Shown: positions 29,340 through 40,100 of the stretch, piece after piece
How the letters are laid out: each line of letters opens with the position of its first letter
Position numbering within the stretch: position 1 is the stretch's first letter
Assembly: GCA_016841525.1 (NCBI GenBank)
Contig: JAENYZ010000005.1
Location: 1 to 64,000 of the forward strand
Reading direction: 5' to 3'
Source: Anaerolineaceae bacterium
Lineage (GTDB): Bacteria > Chloroflexota > Anaerolineae > Anaerolineales > Anaerolineaceae
DNA length: 64,000 bases
Position numbers and translations under genes: made by a program
The notes under the pieces: model-generated
The model's database searches: none
What the model was told of the DNA's origin: nothing
What the model saw: only the letters and a program-made list of their open reading frames with translations

Positions 29340-30518
29340 ATGGACATCTTCAATAAATGTTTTAATTATTCAACCGTCAAAGAAGCGAAAGCAAGCGGCG
29401 TTTATCCATATTTTATTCCCCTGGATGAAAACGAGGGCACAGAGGTCATCTTCAACGGCCGGCATATTATTATGTGCGGCTCTAACAACTACCTGGGATT
29501 AACAACGCACCCCAAGGTGAGGCAAGCTGCTGTTGATGCCATAGCAAGATATGGTACCAGCTGCACGGGATCCCGATTCTTAAATGGCAATTTAACCTTA
29601 CATGAGACACTTGAAGAAGAGATTGCCAATTGGGTGGGCAAAGAAGCATCCCTTGTATTCTCAACCGGTATGCAGGTAAACCTTGGCACGATCAGCGCCC
29701 TGGTTAGCAGAGGAGACATCATCATTCTAGATAAAGACGACCACGCCAGCATTGTTGACGGCGCATTTTTAAGCGGCGGCAAGATCGAACGCTACCGACA
29801 CAATGACATGGACCATCTGGAGCGGGTCCTTGAAAGCCTCCCCCGAGACAAAGGCAAATTGCTGGTGGTTGACGGCTTGTTCAGCATGGAAGGGGATATT
29901 GCCCCCCTGCCAGAACTCGTGCCCTTATGCAAGGAATATGGTGTGCGTTTGATGGTTGATGATGCCCATGCCATGGGGGTCCTTGGCGGCGGACGCGGTA
30001 CAGCTTTTCACTTTGGAATGACGGAAGATGTCGACCTGATCATGTCCACCTTCAGCAAATCCTTTGCATCCCTGGGCGGCTTTATTGCTGGTGACAAAGA
30101 CGTGATTGAATACATTCAACACCATGCCCGAAGCTTGATATTCAGCGCCAGCATCCCCCCATCCAATGCTGCTGCAGCCCTGGCTGCCCTTGAAGTGATG
30201 CGGGAGGAACCAGAACGGATTGAGCGGGTCAACCAGATTGCAGAAATGATGCGTCGGGAATACCAGAATTTAGGATTTAACACCGGCACCTCCGTTACAC
30301 CAGTGATCCCGATCATCATCGGTGACGACGAATTAACTTTTCTGACCTGGCGAATGCTGTTTGATAATGGGGTATTTGTCAACCCGGTCATCTCTCCTGC
30401 AGTCTCCCCTGGAAGGCAGCTGCTCAGAACAAGTTATATGGCAACCCACACCGATGAGCAATTGAACAAAGTGCTTTCGATTTTCGAAAAAGTCGGGAAA
30501 CAACTAGGATTAATATAA
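29340..30518 (+). CDS. Alpha-oxoamine synthase (serine palmitoyltransferase / KBL / AONS family)
   Basis: MCGSNNYLGLTTHPKVRQAA, YGTSCTGSRFLNGNLTLHETLEEE, DKDDHASIVDGA, MVDDAHAMGVLGGGRGTA, STFSKSFASLGGFI. Confidence 0.92.
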   Translation: MDIFNKCFNYSTVKEAKASGVYPYFIPLDENEGTEVIFNGRHIIMCGSNNYLGLTTHPKVRQAAVDAIARYGTSCTGSRFLNGNLTLHETLEEEIANWVGKEASLVFSTGMQVNLGTISALVSRGDIIILDKDDHASIVDGAFLSGGKIERYRHNDMDHLERVLESLPRDKGKLLVVDGLFSMEGDIAPLPELVPLCKEYGVRLMVDDAHAMGVLGGGRGTAFHFGMTEDVDLIMSTFSKSFASLGGFIAGDKDVIEYIQHHARSLIFSASIPPSNAAAALAALEVMREEPERIERVNQIAEMMRREYQNLGFNTGTSVTPVIPIIIGDDELTFLTWRMLFDNGVFVNPVISPAVSPGRQLLRTSYMATHTDEQLNKVLSIFEKVGKQLGLI

Positions 30519-30538
30519 ACCCCAATAAAATGTGTATG

Positions 30539-30577
30539 AAAAAACAGCGGGTCACAAATGACCCGCTGTTTTTTTGT
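30539..30577. terminator. Bidirectional Rho-independent terminator
   Basis: aaaaaacagcgggtca-caaa-tgacccgctgttttttt. Confidence 0.92.
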
Positions 30578-30596
30578 TTTCTTGTATTCTTGTTAA

Positions 30597-31523
30597 CTAA
30601 TCGATTGTCCAATAACGGATCTGGTCAACCCATACTGTCAAATCGTCAACATTCGTGCCACCGACGAAAACACCAAAGCTGCCAGCCAAATAGGCGTTAT
30701 CTGAAACCTCGTCAACCTTTTCGCCGTTGATATAGAATGTTAATAGTGCACCTTCAGCCATGATACCCAGGGTGTTCATTTCGTCTTCACCCTTATTGAT
30801 TGCATCACTTTCCGTCCAGGCAATCGGGGAATACATCACCTGCCCATCCCAGCGGCGCAAACCATATTTGCCATCACAGGTGATCCCAAAGAGATAACCC
30901 CTGTTGGCATTTGCATTCGCAGGAACCCTGAACATAATGCCAAAGTGATCATTGCCCTCACATTCCGGTGATTGCATTTTTGCTTCCAGGTAAAAGTCTT
31001 CAAGGAAAGGCCAGGTCAAGCGCCAGGCGTCTACATCCAGGTCTGCCGTGAGTTTAAGGAAGCCGTCCTCAAATTCGATGCTTGAGTATTCAGAATAGCC
31101 AATCGCCCAGCCTTCACTATCAACCAGGGTGTCAACCCAATCTGGCTCACCCAAGGTCCGTGCAGGATCCGTATCAGCCAAAGTTTCTGTAGGCTCTGCT
31201 GTCGGGGTTGGTGTTGCTTCCTCTTCCTCAGGGGTCGCCGTCGGTTCAGGTTCTTCTGTTTCCTCAGGTGTGTCCGTCGGTTCAAGTGTTGGTTCTTCGG
31301 TCTCTTCAACTTCTGTCGGTTCTTCGACCTCGGTTGGTTCTTCCTCCTCAACAACAGGCGTCGCAGAAGGTTCGATTTCGACAGGTGTGCCCGTCAGGAT
31401 CTTAGCAATCTCCGTCGCCATGCTGTCATCGGAATCAACCTCTCCCTGCTGTGAACCCGGCAAATTGCAGCCAGCTAAAACCAGGGCTAATATAAGGATT
31501 GAAAATAGCGTTAATTTCTTCAT
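30597..31523 (-). CDS. Putative lipoprotein with Glu/Pro/Thr-rich linker and LamG/DUF1080-like domain (paralog B)
   Basis: MKKLTLFSILILALVLAGCN lipobox; EEPTEVEEPTEVEE linker; NDHFGIMFRVPANANANRGYLFGITCDGKYGLRRWDGQ. Confidence 0.75.
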   Translation of the reverse strand: MKKLTLFSILILALVLAGCNLPGSQQGEVDSDDSMATEIAKILTGTPVEIEPSATPVVEEEEPTEVEEPTEVEETEEPTLEPTDTPEETEEPEPTATPEEEEATPTPTAEPTETLADTDPARTLGEPDWVDTLVDSEGWAIGYSEYSSIEFEDGFLKLTADLDVDAWRLTWPFLEDFYLEAKMQSPECEGNDHFGIMFRVPANANANRGYLFGITCDGKYGLRRWDGQVMYSPIAWTESDAINKGEDEMNTLGIMAEGALLTFYINGEKVDEVSDNAYLAGSFGVFVGGTNVDDLTVWVDQIRYWTID

Positions 31524-31773
31524 GTCTTTACCATCCATTTCTTAATGTTAAGTGCTTGATATCTTATGGACGCAATAATTTTATTAAAAGTTCCCAAATC
31601 CTAAAACTTCATCCCTTAATTTTCGTCTTCTACCCTCCATGAGCTTAATTAAAAATCACATATCTCTTACCTTAATTTATAACATATTTTGAGTGGTAAA
31701 ATAAAGGTTAAATCAGGCCTATTTTATAAATAAGCGGCCGATTTTTGTTTAATTTCTGGAGCCAATCCTAATT

Positions 31774-32481
31774 ATGAAAGCGCTTGTCACAATCGCAAAC
31801 ATCTTATACCTCTTTTGGCCGCTGACCTTATTATTCGGGCTGAGGAAACTTTTCCAAAAAAAATATCCTTTCAAAGACCGGATCAGGCTGTCTTTGCAGA
31901 GGGTTTTCATAGGTTGGCTATTAATGGCATTACTATTAGGATTTATTTACTTGCAAGATGGACAGGTGTTCTTCTTTATCTCCGAACAAACAAACCACCT
32001 GCTTTTTGCTTTGCTTGGATTAATTTCGGGGGGTATCACGATTATTTGGGCGCTGAGCAGATGGCGTAAGAACCGGATCCAGTTATCTGATGCACAAACC
32101 CTCGAGGACCTTCTCTCGCTAACACCTGATGAATTTGAGAAACTTGTGGCAACGCTGTTTAAAGCCTACGGACACCAGGCACAGGTGCTGGGCGGTTCCT
32201 CAGATCATGGGGTAGATGTTGTTATCCTCAGCAAGGATAATGAAAAATGGATCGTGCAGTGCAAACGCTATAACGGTTCAGTCGGTGAGCCAGTCCTCCG
32301 TGATCTTTACGGCACCATGGGACACGAAGGCGCGCATAAAGCCTACTTAATCACCTCAGGCAGCTTTACCTCACAGGCAAAGGAATGGGCTGTCGGTAAA
32401 CCGATTGTCCTTTACGACGGTCCTTCACTGGTCAAATTGATTCAACGCACCCAACTGCATCGTTCCCAATTGCGTAAGTGA
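31774..32481 (+). CDS. Membrane-anchored Mrr-type restriction endonuclease-like protein
   Basis: Two N-terminal hydrophobic segments, then LTPDEFEKLVATLFKAYGHQAQVLGGSSDHGVDVVILSKDNEKWIVQCKRY (D...QxK). Confidence 0.88.
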   Translation: MKALVTIANILYLFWPLTLLFGLRKLFQKKYPFKDRIRLSLQRVFIGWLLMALLLGFIYLQDGQVFFFISEQTNHLLFALLGLISGGITIIWALSRWRKNRIQLSDAQTLEDLLSLTPDEFEKLVATLFKAYGHQAQVLGGSSDHGVDVVILSKDNEKWIVQCKRYNGSVGEPVLRDLYGTMGHEGAHKAYLITSGSFTSQAKEWAVGKPIVLYDGPSLVKLIQRTQLHRSQLRK

Positions 32482-32649
32482 TCAGCCTATGATCAGCAAT
32501 TCTGTGAAAATTAAAATTGCTTACCAACCTGTAATATTTATATTTGCACCTGAAACAATCAGTAATCACCGATGCTGTTAGAGAGAAATCTCAAAATTCC
32601 AGTAATATCTTTAGCGAACTTCAAAACAGTGTTCGCATTGAATTGTTCT

Positions 32650-33483
32650 TTACTCCTGAGGAAGGTAATCTCCGATATCAAACACCGGATTGGCGCCGCC
32701 GATCACATCCGGGAGTATGCCGTTCCACCTTGTCAGGAACAGATACTGGAGGTAGGCATCCGTCAGAGCGCCGGTATCTTTCAGGGCTTTCTGTGCATCT
32801 GCCTGGGCTTGCGCTTCCACCACGCGTTGTTCCGCTTCGATCCTTGATTTTTCAAGCTCAAGTTTTGCCGTCTGCACATTTTGTTCCATCACCTGTTTGG
32901 CTTCGATGGAGGCGTTGTACTCGGGTGAGAAATCAAAGTTGATGATGTTGAAATTCTCTACAATGATGTGGTAAGGCTCTAACTGTTTCTGCAATTCCGT
33001 TTCAGCATCAATTCGAACCTGCTCGCGCATCTTGATTAAATTTTCCGCCGTGTACTTTGCAGTTGCACTTTTAAAGGCATTTTGAATGGCAGGTGCAACC
33101 ACCTTATCCTGGTAGTCCGTTCCAATACTCTGAAAAACTGCTGAGGCATATTGGCCGTCTAAACGGTAGTTAACGGCAATAAAGGCTGAAACCGTCTGCA
33201 GATTGGAACTTGCCGATGAAGCCTCAATCTCATCTTTTTGGGTCTGGGCACTCATGCGGTGAACGGCTTCAGCGAGAGGAATTTTGACCCCCAAACCTGG
33301 TGGGACGATGCGCTGAACCGCACCCCATCGGGTGACAACGCCCACATAACCGGCCGGAACGGTGTACAGCGCCGATGACAGCAGTAGTATAAATGTGACC
33401 AGGCCAACCGCGCCAATAATGATGTACTTCAGAATTTGTCTTCGTTTCATGCGAATATCTTGAAAAGTCTTATGGGTATCCAT
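32650..33483 (-). CDS. SPFH/prohibitin (Band 7) family protein
   Basis: TM near N-terminus, TVPAGYVGVVTRWGAVQRIVPPGLGVKIPL, long coiled coil KLELEKSRIEAEQRVVEAQAQADAQ. Confidence 0.92.
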   Translation of the reverse strand: MDTHKTFQDIRMKRRQILKYIIIGAVGLVTFILLLSSALYTVPAGYVGVVTRWGAVQRIVPPGLGVKIPLAEAVHRMSAQTQKDEIEASSASSNLQTVSAFIAVNYRLDGQYASAVFQSIGTDYQDKVVAPAIQNAFKSATAKYTAENLIKMREQVRIDAETELQKQLEPYHIIVENFNIINFDFSPEYNASIEAKQVMEQNVQTAKLELEKSRIEAEQRVVEAQAQADAQKALKDTGALTDAYLQYLFLTRWNGILPDVIGGANPVFDIGDYLPQE

Positions 33484-34000
33484 TTTTTCTCCTTTATTGC
33501 TATTAAAGCATACTTCACCCGGTTAAACACAAGAAAATCTATTGTTCGTGTCAATGATTTGAGAATGATGGTTGAAGTAATTGACATTTTTTGCAAGAAA
33601 TAAAAAATTTGAAGCTAAGTGCATTTAAAAATTATAAACAATTCGATTGCTAAATGATAGCCTTAATAAAATAGTTTGATTGAATATAAAAATTAGGAAT
33701 AGATTAATTCATTAACAGAATGTCTGTTTTTCTTATCAAGCAAAACATCTTCTTTCAACAAATAAACCTATAGAATATCTGAAAAATCACTTCAGGTATT
33801 AATTAAGTACTACTTGTGGATCATCAAACCTGGTTTTCAAAAGAAAAGAAGTTCTGGTTCTGACCTTATATTGGTTGCATCGAGAAATTGAATTCTTCCA
33901 TGAAATAATCGATCAGGTATAAATCATCCTTTTGAGTTCGATGCATAGTTAACATTTGACGGCCTCATTAAACTAGCCAACTTAGGAAACAGCTATGTGC

Positions 34001-35080
34001 TTATGATTGGTTGGTGATTATATGTTCTGCAATATCCTGCAATAAGCGCTGAACGATGATCCCATGAGTCAGATCCGGGATAAAACTTATCCCGGGGTCA
34101 GCCCCGAGGAACAGATAATGATTATGCACCAAAGCCCGCAGCCATCCAGAGGGGGTGTAGTCCGATGGGAATTTTGACTCAGGCATATAGTCGCTGTTAA
34201 CATGATGCGTCACCCACCCCTCTTCCGGTAAAAAGCTGCGATAAACATCCGGATGTGTTGTATCAAATAAAATCGTTCCGCGTCTACCCCAAAGCTCAAC
34301 CCGCATCAGGTCTCCTGTGCCAGCGGAGACACGGCTGGCGATCATGGTGCCAACTGCCCGTGTTGTTGGTTCTTCTAAAAGCACCGTTGTACACAAATCT
34401 GAATTCTCAGGCACATCTTCCATAAACCCGCTGGCAGCAGCATCACGCACAACCAAATGATCGCCAAGGAAAGCAGTTAGCAAACTTAGAGCATGTGACC
34501 CCAGGTCAACAGCCGCTCCTTGCAACGGAATCGGCAATAAGCGCTCTTCCCTTTTGGCCCTGTAGGCTGGGTCGAGATAGCTGCTGTGTAAGTATTCAAC
34601 CCGGAAGTGAACAAGATCGCCAAAGACGCCGCTGCGCCAGTGATGTATGGCTTTTCGGATAGGAGATTTCTGAAGAAATTGAAACCCAATCATAATGAAC
34701 TTGCCGTGGTTTGAAGCATTCAGCGCTTCAAGCTGGTCAATTTCATATTGAGAAATTGCAATGGGTTTTTCAAGGTAAATGCGCTCAATGCCATGCATGG
34801 CGGCAGCTTTTAACAATTGGGGCGTATGGGTATCGTTTGGTCCGGCAATGTAAAGCGTGTTGACATCATCCCGGCCCCAAATTTCTTCGGGTGGCACAGC
34901 TTCCTGGAAACCAAAACGTTTGGCAAATCCTTCACGGCTGGAGGGTGTTGGAGAAGCCACAATCACTTTCTCGATCGGTGAAACGTCTTTGTAATAATAC
35001 TTAAGCGCATCGAGCGCATAAGCATGAGATTGGGCAATACCGCCTGCACCTAAGAATCCAACGCGCACAGGTTTATCCAT
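34001..35080 (-). CDS. Gfo/Idh/MocA family oxidoreductase
   Basis: VGFLGAGGIAQSHAYAL Rossmann motif, YLEKPIAISQYEIDQL, DLGSHALSLLTAFLG. Confidence 0.93.
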   Translation of the reverse strand: MDKPVRVGFLGAGGIAQSHAYALDALKYYYKDVSPIEKVIVASPTPSSREGFAKRFGFQEAVPPEEIWGRDDVNTLYIAGPNDTHTPQLLKAAAMHGIERIYLEKPIAISQYEIDQLEALNASNHGKFIMIGFQFLQKSPIRKAIHHWRSGVFGDLVHFRVEYLHSSYLDPAYRAKREERLLPIPLQGAAVDLGSHALSLLTAFLGDHLVVRDAAASGFMEDVPENSDLCTTVLLEEPTTRAVGTMIASRVSAGTGDLMRVELWGRRGTILFDTTHPDVYRSFLPEEGWVTHHVNSDYMPESKFPSDYTPSGWLRALVHNHYLFLGADPGISFIPDLTHGIIVQRLLQDIAEHIITNQS

Positions 35081-35205
35081 TATGTTCTCCTCTCCAGATA
35101 GTCAATGTTGGCCTTAACATTATATCTGAAGAGGGCTTTTTAACAGCGCTTTTGTGACATCCCGCTTTCAAAAATTATTTAATAATCAGGAACGAGATGT
35201 GATCA

Positions 35206-35583
35206 TCAAGCATATTTTTTCAGTAATGTGTAACCAAATCCTAAGGCAAGCAGAAGATAAGACAAAACCCCTACCCAGCCTAAAGGACTTATCTCGACTG
35301 ATAATTGTCCTATTAAGCTGAGGATGAATCCAAGGGTATTTCCAACGAACAATCCAACAACAATCGCCCGCAAGGCAATGGACCCTGGATCTCCCTTAGC
35401 CAACCAGAGGATCAAACCCAACATGAAAAACAGCGTGCCCAACTGACGAGACATATAAACACCCTGAGAATCAAGGGCAATCCCATAAAGCGACCAGAAG
35501 AATTTTGGAATGAGGATGAATCCAATGCCCCATACAAGGCTCATAATCGCCATGATAATGATCAATATTTTTCTTATTTTCAT
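35206..35583 (-). CDS. Small four-TM membrane protein
   Basis: Hydrophobic four-helix pattern with plausible start. Confidence 0.6.
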   Translation of the reverse strand: MKIRKILIIIMAIMSLVWGIGFILIPKFFWSLYGIALDSQGVYMSRQLGTLFFMLGLILWLAKGDPGSIALRAIVVGLFVGNTLGFILSLIGQLSVEISPLGWVGVLSYLLLALGFGYTLLKKYA

Positions 35584-35651
35584 TATTCACTCCTTGAAAA
35601 ATCAACAACTGAATAAGGGATCTCGTTCAATATATTTTTGTGTCTATTTGA

Positions 35652-36341
35652 CTATTCACTTACATTCAGGCTCCAGGCTTCTGAAGACTTTTCCTGATTC
35701 TTGATCTGTTCCTCAGTCTTTAGCTTCTTATTTCGCCGTAAAATCAAAACGATGCTGACAAGACTGCCCAGTACCATGCCAACATCCTCCCACATCCCGA
35801 TGGATATCCAGAGCACCCCGGATAGCCCCCAAAATAAGGGGACAATCAATAAATAGAATGGGACCGCAGAACTTGTCAAAAGTAAAAGTCCAAAGGTGTA
35901 AAGGGTCAAAGGACAGGGGGTCAGACCTATAAGCGAGGCTTGCGGATATGGATGGTCAAGAAAAATCGCCAGCAAAGGATAACCAATCGTTGTATATAAA
36001 ATCATGGTTATCCCCCCAATGGTATGGATTTTGTTATATGTGCCAAAGGATAATTTGCTCTTTGCAGCTTGAATGAGAAACAAAACGCCTTCAATCAGAA
36101 AAAACACGAGAAAGACATAGCCAATTGGAAACACTGGTCCTGCACTGGGGAGCCAATACATCATCGCCACCCACAGCCAAAAGAAGCCAAGTACAGCAAA
36201 ATTGATACGGCTTGCCCATACCGTTTTCTTGAAAGCCAAAAAAACTGTGATTATGGCTAAAACATATCCAATAATTTGCATCGGCCAGATCGATTGGTTG
36301 TAAGCTGCAACTACCTCCAACAGTTGTTCTCCTGTGATCAT
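35652..36341 (-). CDS. DUF6064-like multi-TM membrane protein
   Basis: YNQSIWPMQIIGYVLAIITVFLAFKK...FFWLWVAMMYWLPSAGPVFPIGYVFLVFFLIEGVLF. Confidence 0.65.
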   Translation of the reverse strand: MITGEQLLEVVAAYNQSIWPMQIIGYVLAIITVFLAFKKTVWASRINFAVLGFFWLWVAMMYWLPSAGPVFPIGYVFLVFFLIEGVLFLIQAAKSKLSFGTYNKIHTIGGITMILYTTIGYPLLAIFLDHPYPQASLIGLTPCPLTLYTFGLLLLTSSAVPFYLLIVPLFWGLSGVLWISIGMWEDVGMVLGSLVSIVLILRRNKKLKTEEQIKNQEKSSEAWSLNVSE

Positions 36342-36389
36342 TTTTTACCTCCTCTTTTATAAGGTCTTTTTAGCACATCAATTTATGGA

Positions 36390-36431
36390 TTGGCAATGTG
36401 TCAAAACTTAGAAAGGATGACACATTGCCAA
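36390..36431. other. Long perfect inverted repeat (14 bp arms)
   Basis: ttggcaatgtgtca-aaacttagaaagga-tgacacattgccaa, no U tract on either side. Confidence 0.75.
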
Positions 36432-36467
36432 ACTCATTTCCCAATTAGATGTTTCCATTCTCAATGA

Positions 36468-36971
36468 TCAGGGTCCATCATAAGATGGGAGCGTTTTTAT
36501 GTAGGCTGTGTCAGTTCCACCGACACTGTGCGTTGTAGTCTCATATAATAGACCTTCAAGTGTGCCATAACCTTTTCCTCGAATATAAACACTCATATAT
36601 CCGGTCTCATCGATATTCGCCGTGAAGGTCCCTGCCCAATAACCACCTTCAACATTTACAGCATCGAGCACCCAGCTGCCGTGTCCAACTGCGGGATAAC
36701 CAATTTCAGAGAAGATATTACGGTTCATATTCATTTCACATGGTCCATCCAGGCGATCGTCATCAGAATCATAGGTGAAATACACAACACAATTCCGCCA
36801 GTGCGTTACACCACCCGCAGTCCACTCTCTTTCACATGGGAGACCACCTGTGATTACTCCTGTGATTGAGACCTCAGTTACTATGACCTGAGCAGACGCG
36901 ATTTGAGTTGGTACCAATAAAATGGAAGCCAACATCATCATCAAAGAAAGTAATAAAAATTGTTTTTTCAT
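36468..36971 (-). CDS. Secreted hypothetical protein
   Basis: Signal peptide MKKQFLLLSLMMMLASILLVPTQIASA; paired cysteines in the mature region. Confidence 0.6.
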   Translation of the reverse strand: MKKQFLLLSLMMMLASILLVPTQIASAQVIVTEVSITGVITGGLPCEREWTAGGVTHWRNCVVYFTYDSDDDRLDGPCEMNMNRNIFSEIGYPAVGHGSWVLDAVNVEGGYWAGTFTANIDETGYMSVYIRGKGYGTLEGLLYETTTHSVGGTDTAYIKTLPSYDGP

Positions 36972-37155
36972 TGTTAACTCCTTTTCTAAATTTGACCAAT
37001 TCCCAAAACCTTTCCACCTACACCTTACAACATCTTGCTTTCGATAATATGGAGAAAGGATGGATTCTTCTTCTGGTTAATGTTGAAATCATTTTCTCGT
37101 CTGCTATATAATGGATTTAAACAATTTGTTCTTCCCGGATCAAGGTGGTCACCCC

Positions 37156-40100
37156 ATGGCAAAATTATCGATCAAGCTTTTGGGCCCCTTCCAGGCTGAA
37201 TTGGATGGTGAACCCCTGGAGGATTTCCGTTCGGACAAAGTTCGAGGTTTGCTGGCTTTTTTATCGGTCGAATCTCAGCGTCCCCGGACCCGCTCATTCC
37301 TGGCAGATTTATTATGGACGGACTTGTCAGAAATTAAAGCTCAATCAAATTTAAGCAATGCTTTATGGAATTTGCGCTCCGTAATAGAAAATGACCAAAA
37401 AGGGACAGAATTTATTATCGTTGAGAAAACAAGCCTGCAATTCAACCTGAAAGCTGATTATTGTTTGGATGTCAAAGCTTTTCATGAGCTGATCGAGAAA
37501 TCCCTGAAATCAACATCCACCAATAAAATGGCTACGATAGTAAAACTTGATGAAGCTTTATCCATTTCCAGCGGGGACTTCATGGAAGGCTTCTCCATTA
37601 ACAGCCCCAGCTTTGAAACCTGGCTGGTCAAAACACGCCAGGAAATTCATCAAAAACGAGTCCGGGCACTAAGTAGGATCAGTTCATTACACGACCAAGC
37701 AGGGAGATTCGCAAAGGCGCTGGATTATACGCAAGATTGGATTACAGAAGAACCCTGGGATGAACAAGCCTATCGCCAGGTGATGCGAATTCTCTTGAAA
37801 CTCGGCCAGCGAAAAAGAGCCCTGGAGCAATTCGAGGCTTGCCGCCATCGCCTGGTGGAAGATTTAGGTATAAAACCACAAAGGGAAACACTTCAATTGT
37901 ACAGACAAATTCAAGAAGATTCCTTATCGCATGCCTCTATAACTAAATCTGCTAAACTGACGACGATCAAGAAGCAAGGTTTTGATCCGGGACCACCTCC
38001 AGACTTTTTAACCAAAGCAGTTTTAGAAAACAAAGGATCCAAACCTTTCGTTGGACGCCAAGCCGAGCTCACGCAGCTTGATAAATGGTTAGTGGAAATA
38101 TTAGGCAAACAAGGAAAAGTCGCATTTGTCAAAGGTGAACCAGGCAGCGGAAAGACCTACCTGCTGAGTGAATTCGCGAAACACGCATTAATTAGAAACC
38201 CGAATTTACTGTTATTCTGGGGACAATGCAACGCCTTCATTGGCCATGGGGATCCCTATTTCCCCTTCATAACGATCACCAGGATGCTGGCGGGTGATTT
38301 TGAACTATTGATTCCAAACGCTATTATCAATCTTGAACATTTGGAGCGGCTGTGGCGCTTTCTGCCTGTTATGCTCGAGTGTCTTGTTAATTTTGGGCCA
38401 GACCTGAGTAAACGCCATTTCACTGACAATCATCAATTATTACTGCTAAAAGCTCATCCGGGTGTTACCGAGTCGATTTTAAAATCCATAGAACAAAAGA
38501 TGAAATTACCAGAAAAGAAACAGTATCGCCAAGCTGCTCTGAATGATCAGTTTACACAGGTTCTGAGTACTCTGTCGAAAGAACATCCCATCCTATTAAT
38601 AATGGATGATTTACAATGGATCGATGATAGTTCTGCCAGCTTGCTGTTTCATCTTGGCCGCCAATTAGCCGGTAAAAATATATTGCTATTAGGCGCTTTT
38701 CGTTCAGAGGAAGTAGAGATCCTTCACAAAGAAAAAATGCATCCCCTGATCGGGATCATCGGAGAATTGACAACAATTTATGGAAAAAACCTGCTCAACC
38801 TGGCTGAAAGTGAGGGCAAGAATTTTATCAACGATTTATTGCGCAGTGAACCAAACGCATTCACCCCCAGCTTTTATCAAATGCTATATTTACACACCAG
38901 CGGGCATCCACTTTTTGCGGTTGAACTCTTAAGAGGGATGCAGCTGCGAAACGAGATTTACAAAGATAAAAATGGAAATTGGGTCGAAAGTGACCATTTA
39001 AATTGGGGAGAACTTCCTGCACGGGTAGAAGCTGTGATTATGCGTCGTTTTCAATTACTGCCAACTGAATGCCAATCATTGATGAACGCAGCTTGCGTTC
39101 AAGGAGAGAGTTTTAGTGTCGAGGTCTTCTCTCAAGTGTTGAATATGCCAAGTCAACAAGTCTATAATCTACTAAGTGAAGAGGTCTGCAAGCGCCATCG
39201 CTTGATATTGCCTGAGGGTCTGCAAAAAGTGGGGAAACAAAGGTTAACTTCCTTTCGTTTCAGGCATATGCTTTTCCAAATTTACCTGTACAGCCAGCTT
39301 AACAAAGTAGAAAAGATCCGATTACACGGGCTGATTGGTGAAACACTGGAAAATTTCTACAAGGCGGACCTGAAAGAACACCCTGAAATGGTACATCATT
39401 TGGCAAGGCATTTTGAACTTGCAGAGCTGCCAACGAAAGCCATCCAGTATTACCAGCTAGCTGGAGAAAATGCGATGCACTTGACAGCCCATCAGGATGC
39501 TATCCGCCATTACAATCACGCGCTATCACTGCTCAAAGATTTACCCGAATCAAGTCAAAGAAATCAAGTAGAGTTTGACTTACAGCTCAAACTTGGACCT
39601 CCTCTCACCGCTTTGAAAGGTTGGGGTGCACCCGAATTAGAAAAAGCCTATGATCGTGCCCAGGTTTTAATCAAGAATATCGAAAATCCTGCAAAACTGA
39701 TTCCTGCCCTGTGGCTGCTGGCTACATTCAGGCTTGGTCGTTCTGAACATCGGGAAGTTGATCAATTAGTCGGCCGTCTTGTCACTCTCACACGAAAAAT
39801 TAATGACCCTGCATTAAATGCCATGTCCTATCTCCAGGTCAGCCCTTTATACCAGGGCAGATTTATCGAGGGAAAAAGGCTGTTAGAACGGGCTGCCGCC
39901 GTTCAGGACGTCAATCTGCAGCGCCATTTAGCCCATCGGTTCGGCATGGCACCGGCAGCCGTGGCACTATGCTACTTGAGCAATTGTTTGTGGATGATGG
40001 GCTACCCTGACCAGGCTGACAAGATCGATCAGGAAGCCTTCGATTTCGCGGAGAAAGTCAATCGACCCATGACGCGTTGTTATGTCACCAGTCGAACTTG

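Noticed and set aside
31129-31545. 138-aa plus-strand ORF rich in SVGSSVGSS repeats
   Set aside because: Exactly antisense to the Glu/Pro/Thr-rich stalk of lipoprotein paralog B; low complexity arises from the opposite strand's codons
33484-34000. 500-nt AT-rich gap considered for an ncRNA or array
   Set aside because: No regular repeats, hairpin-U-tract or tRNA-like structure found by eye
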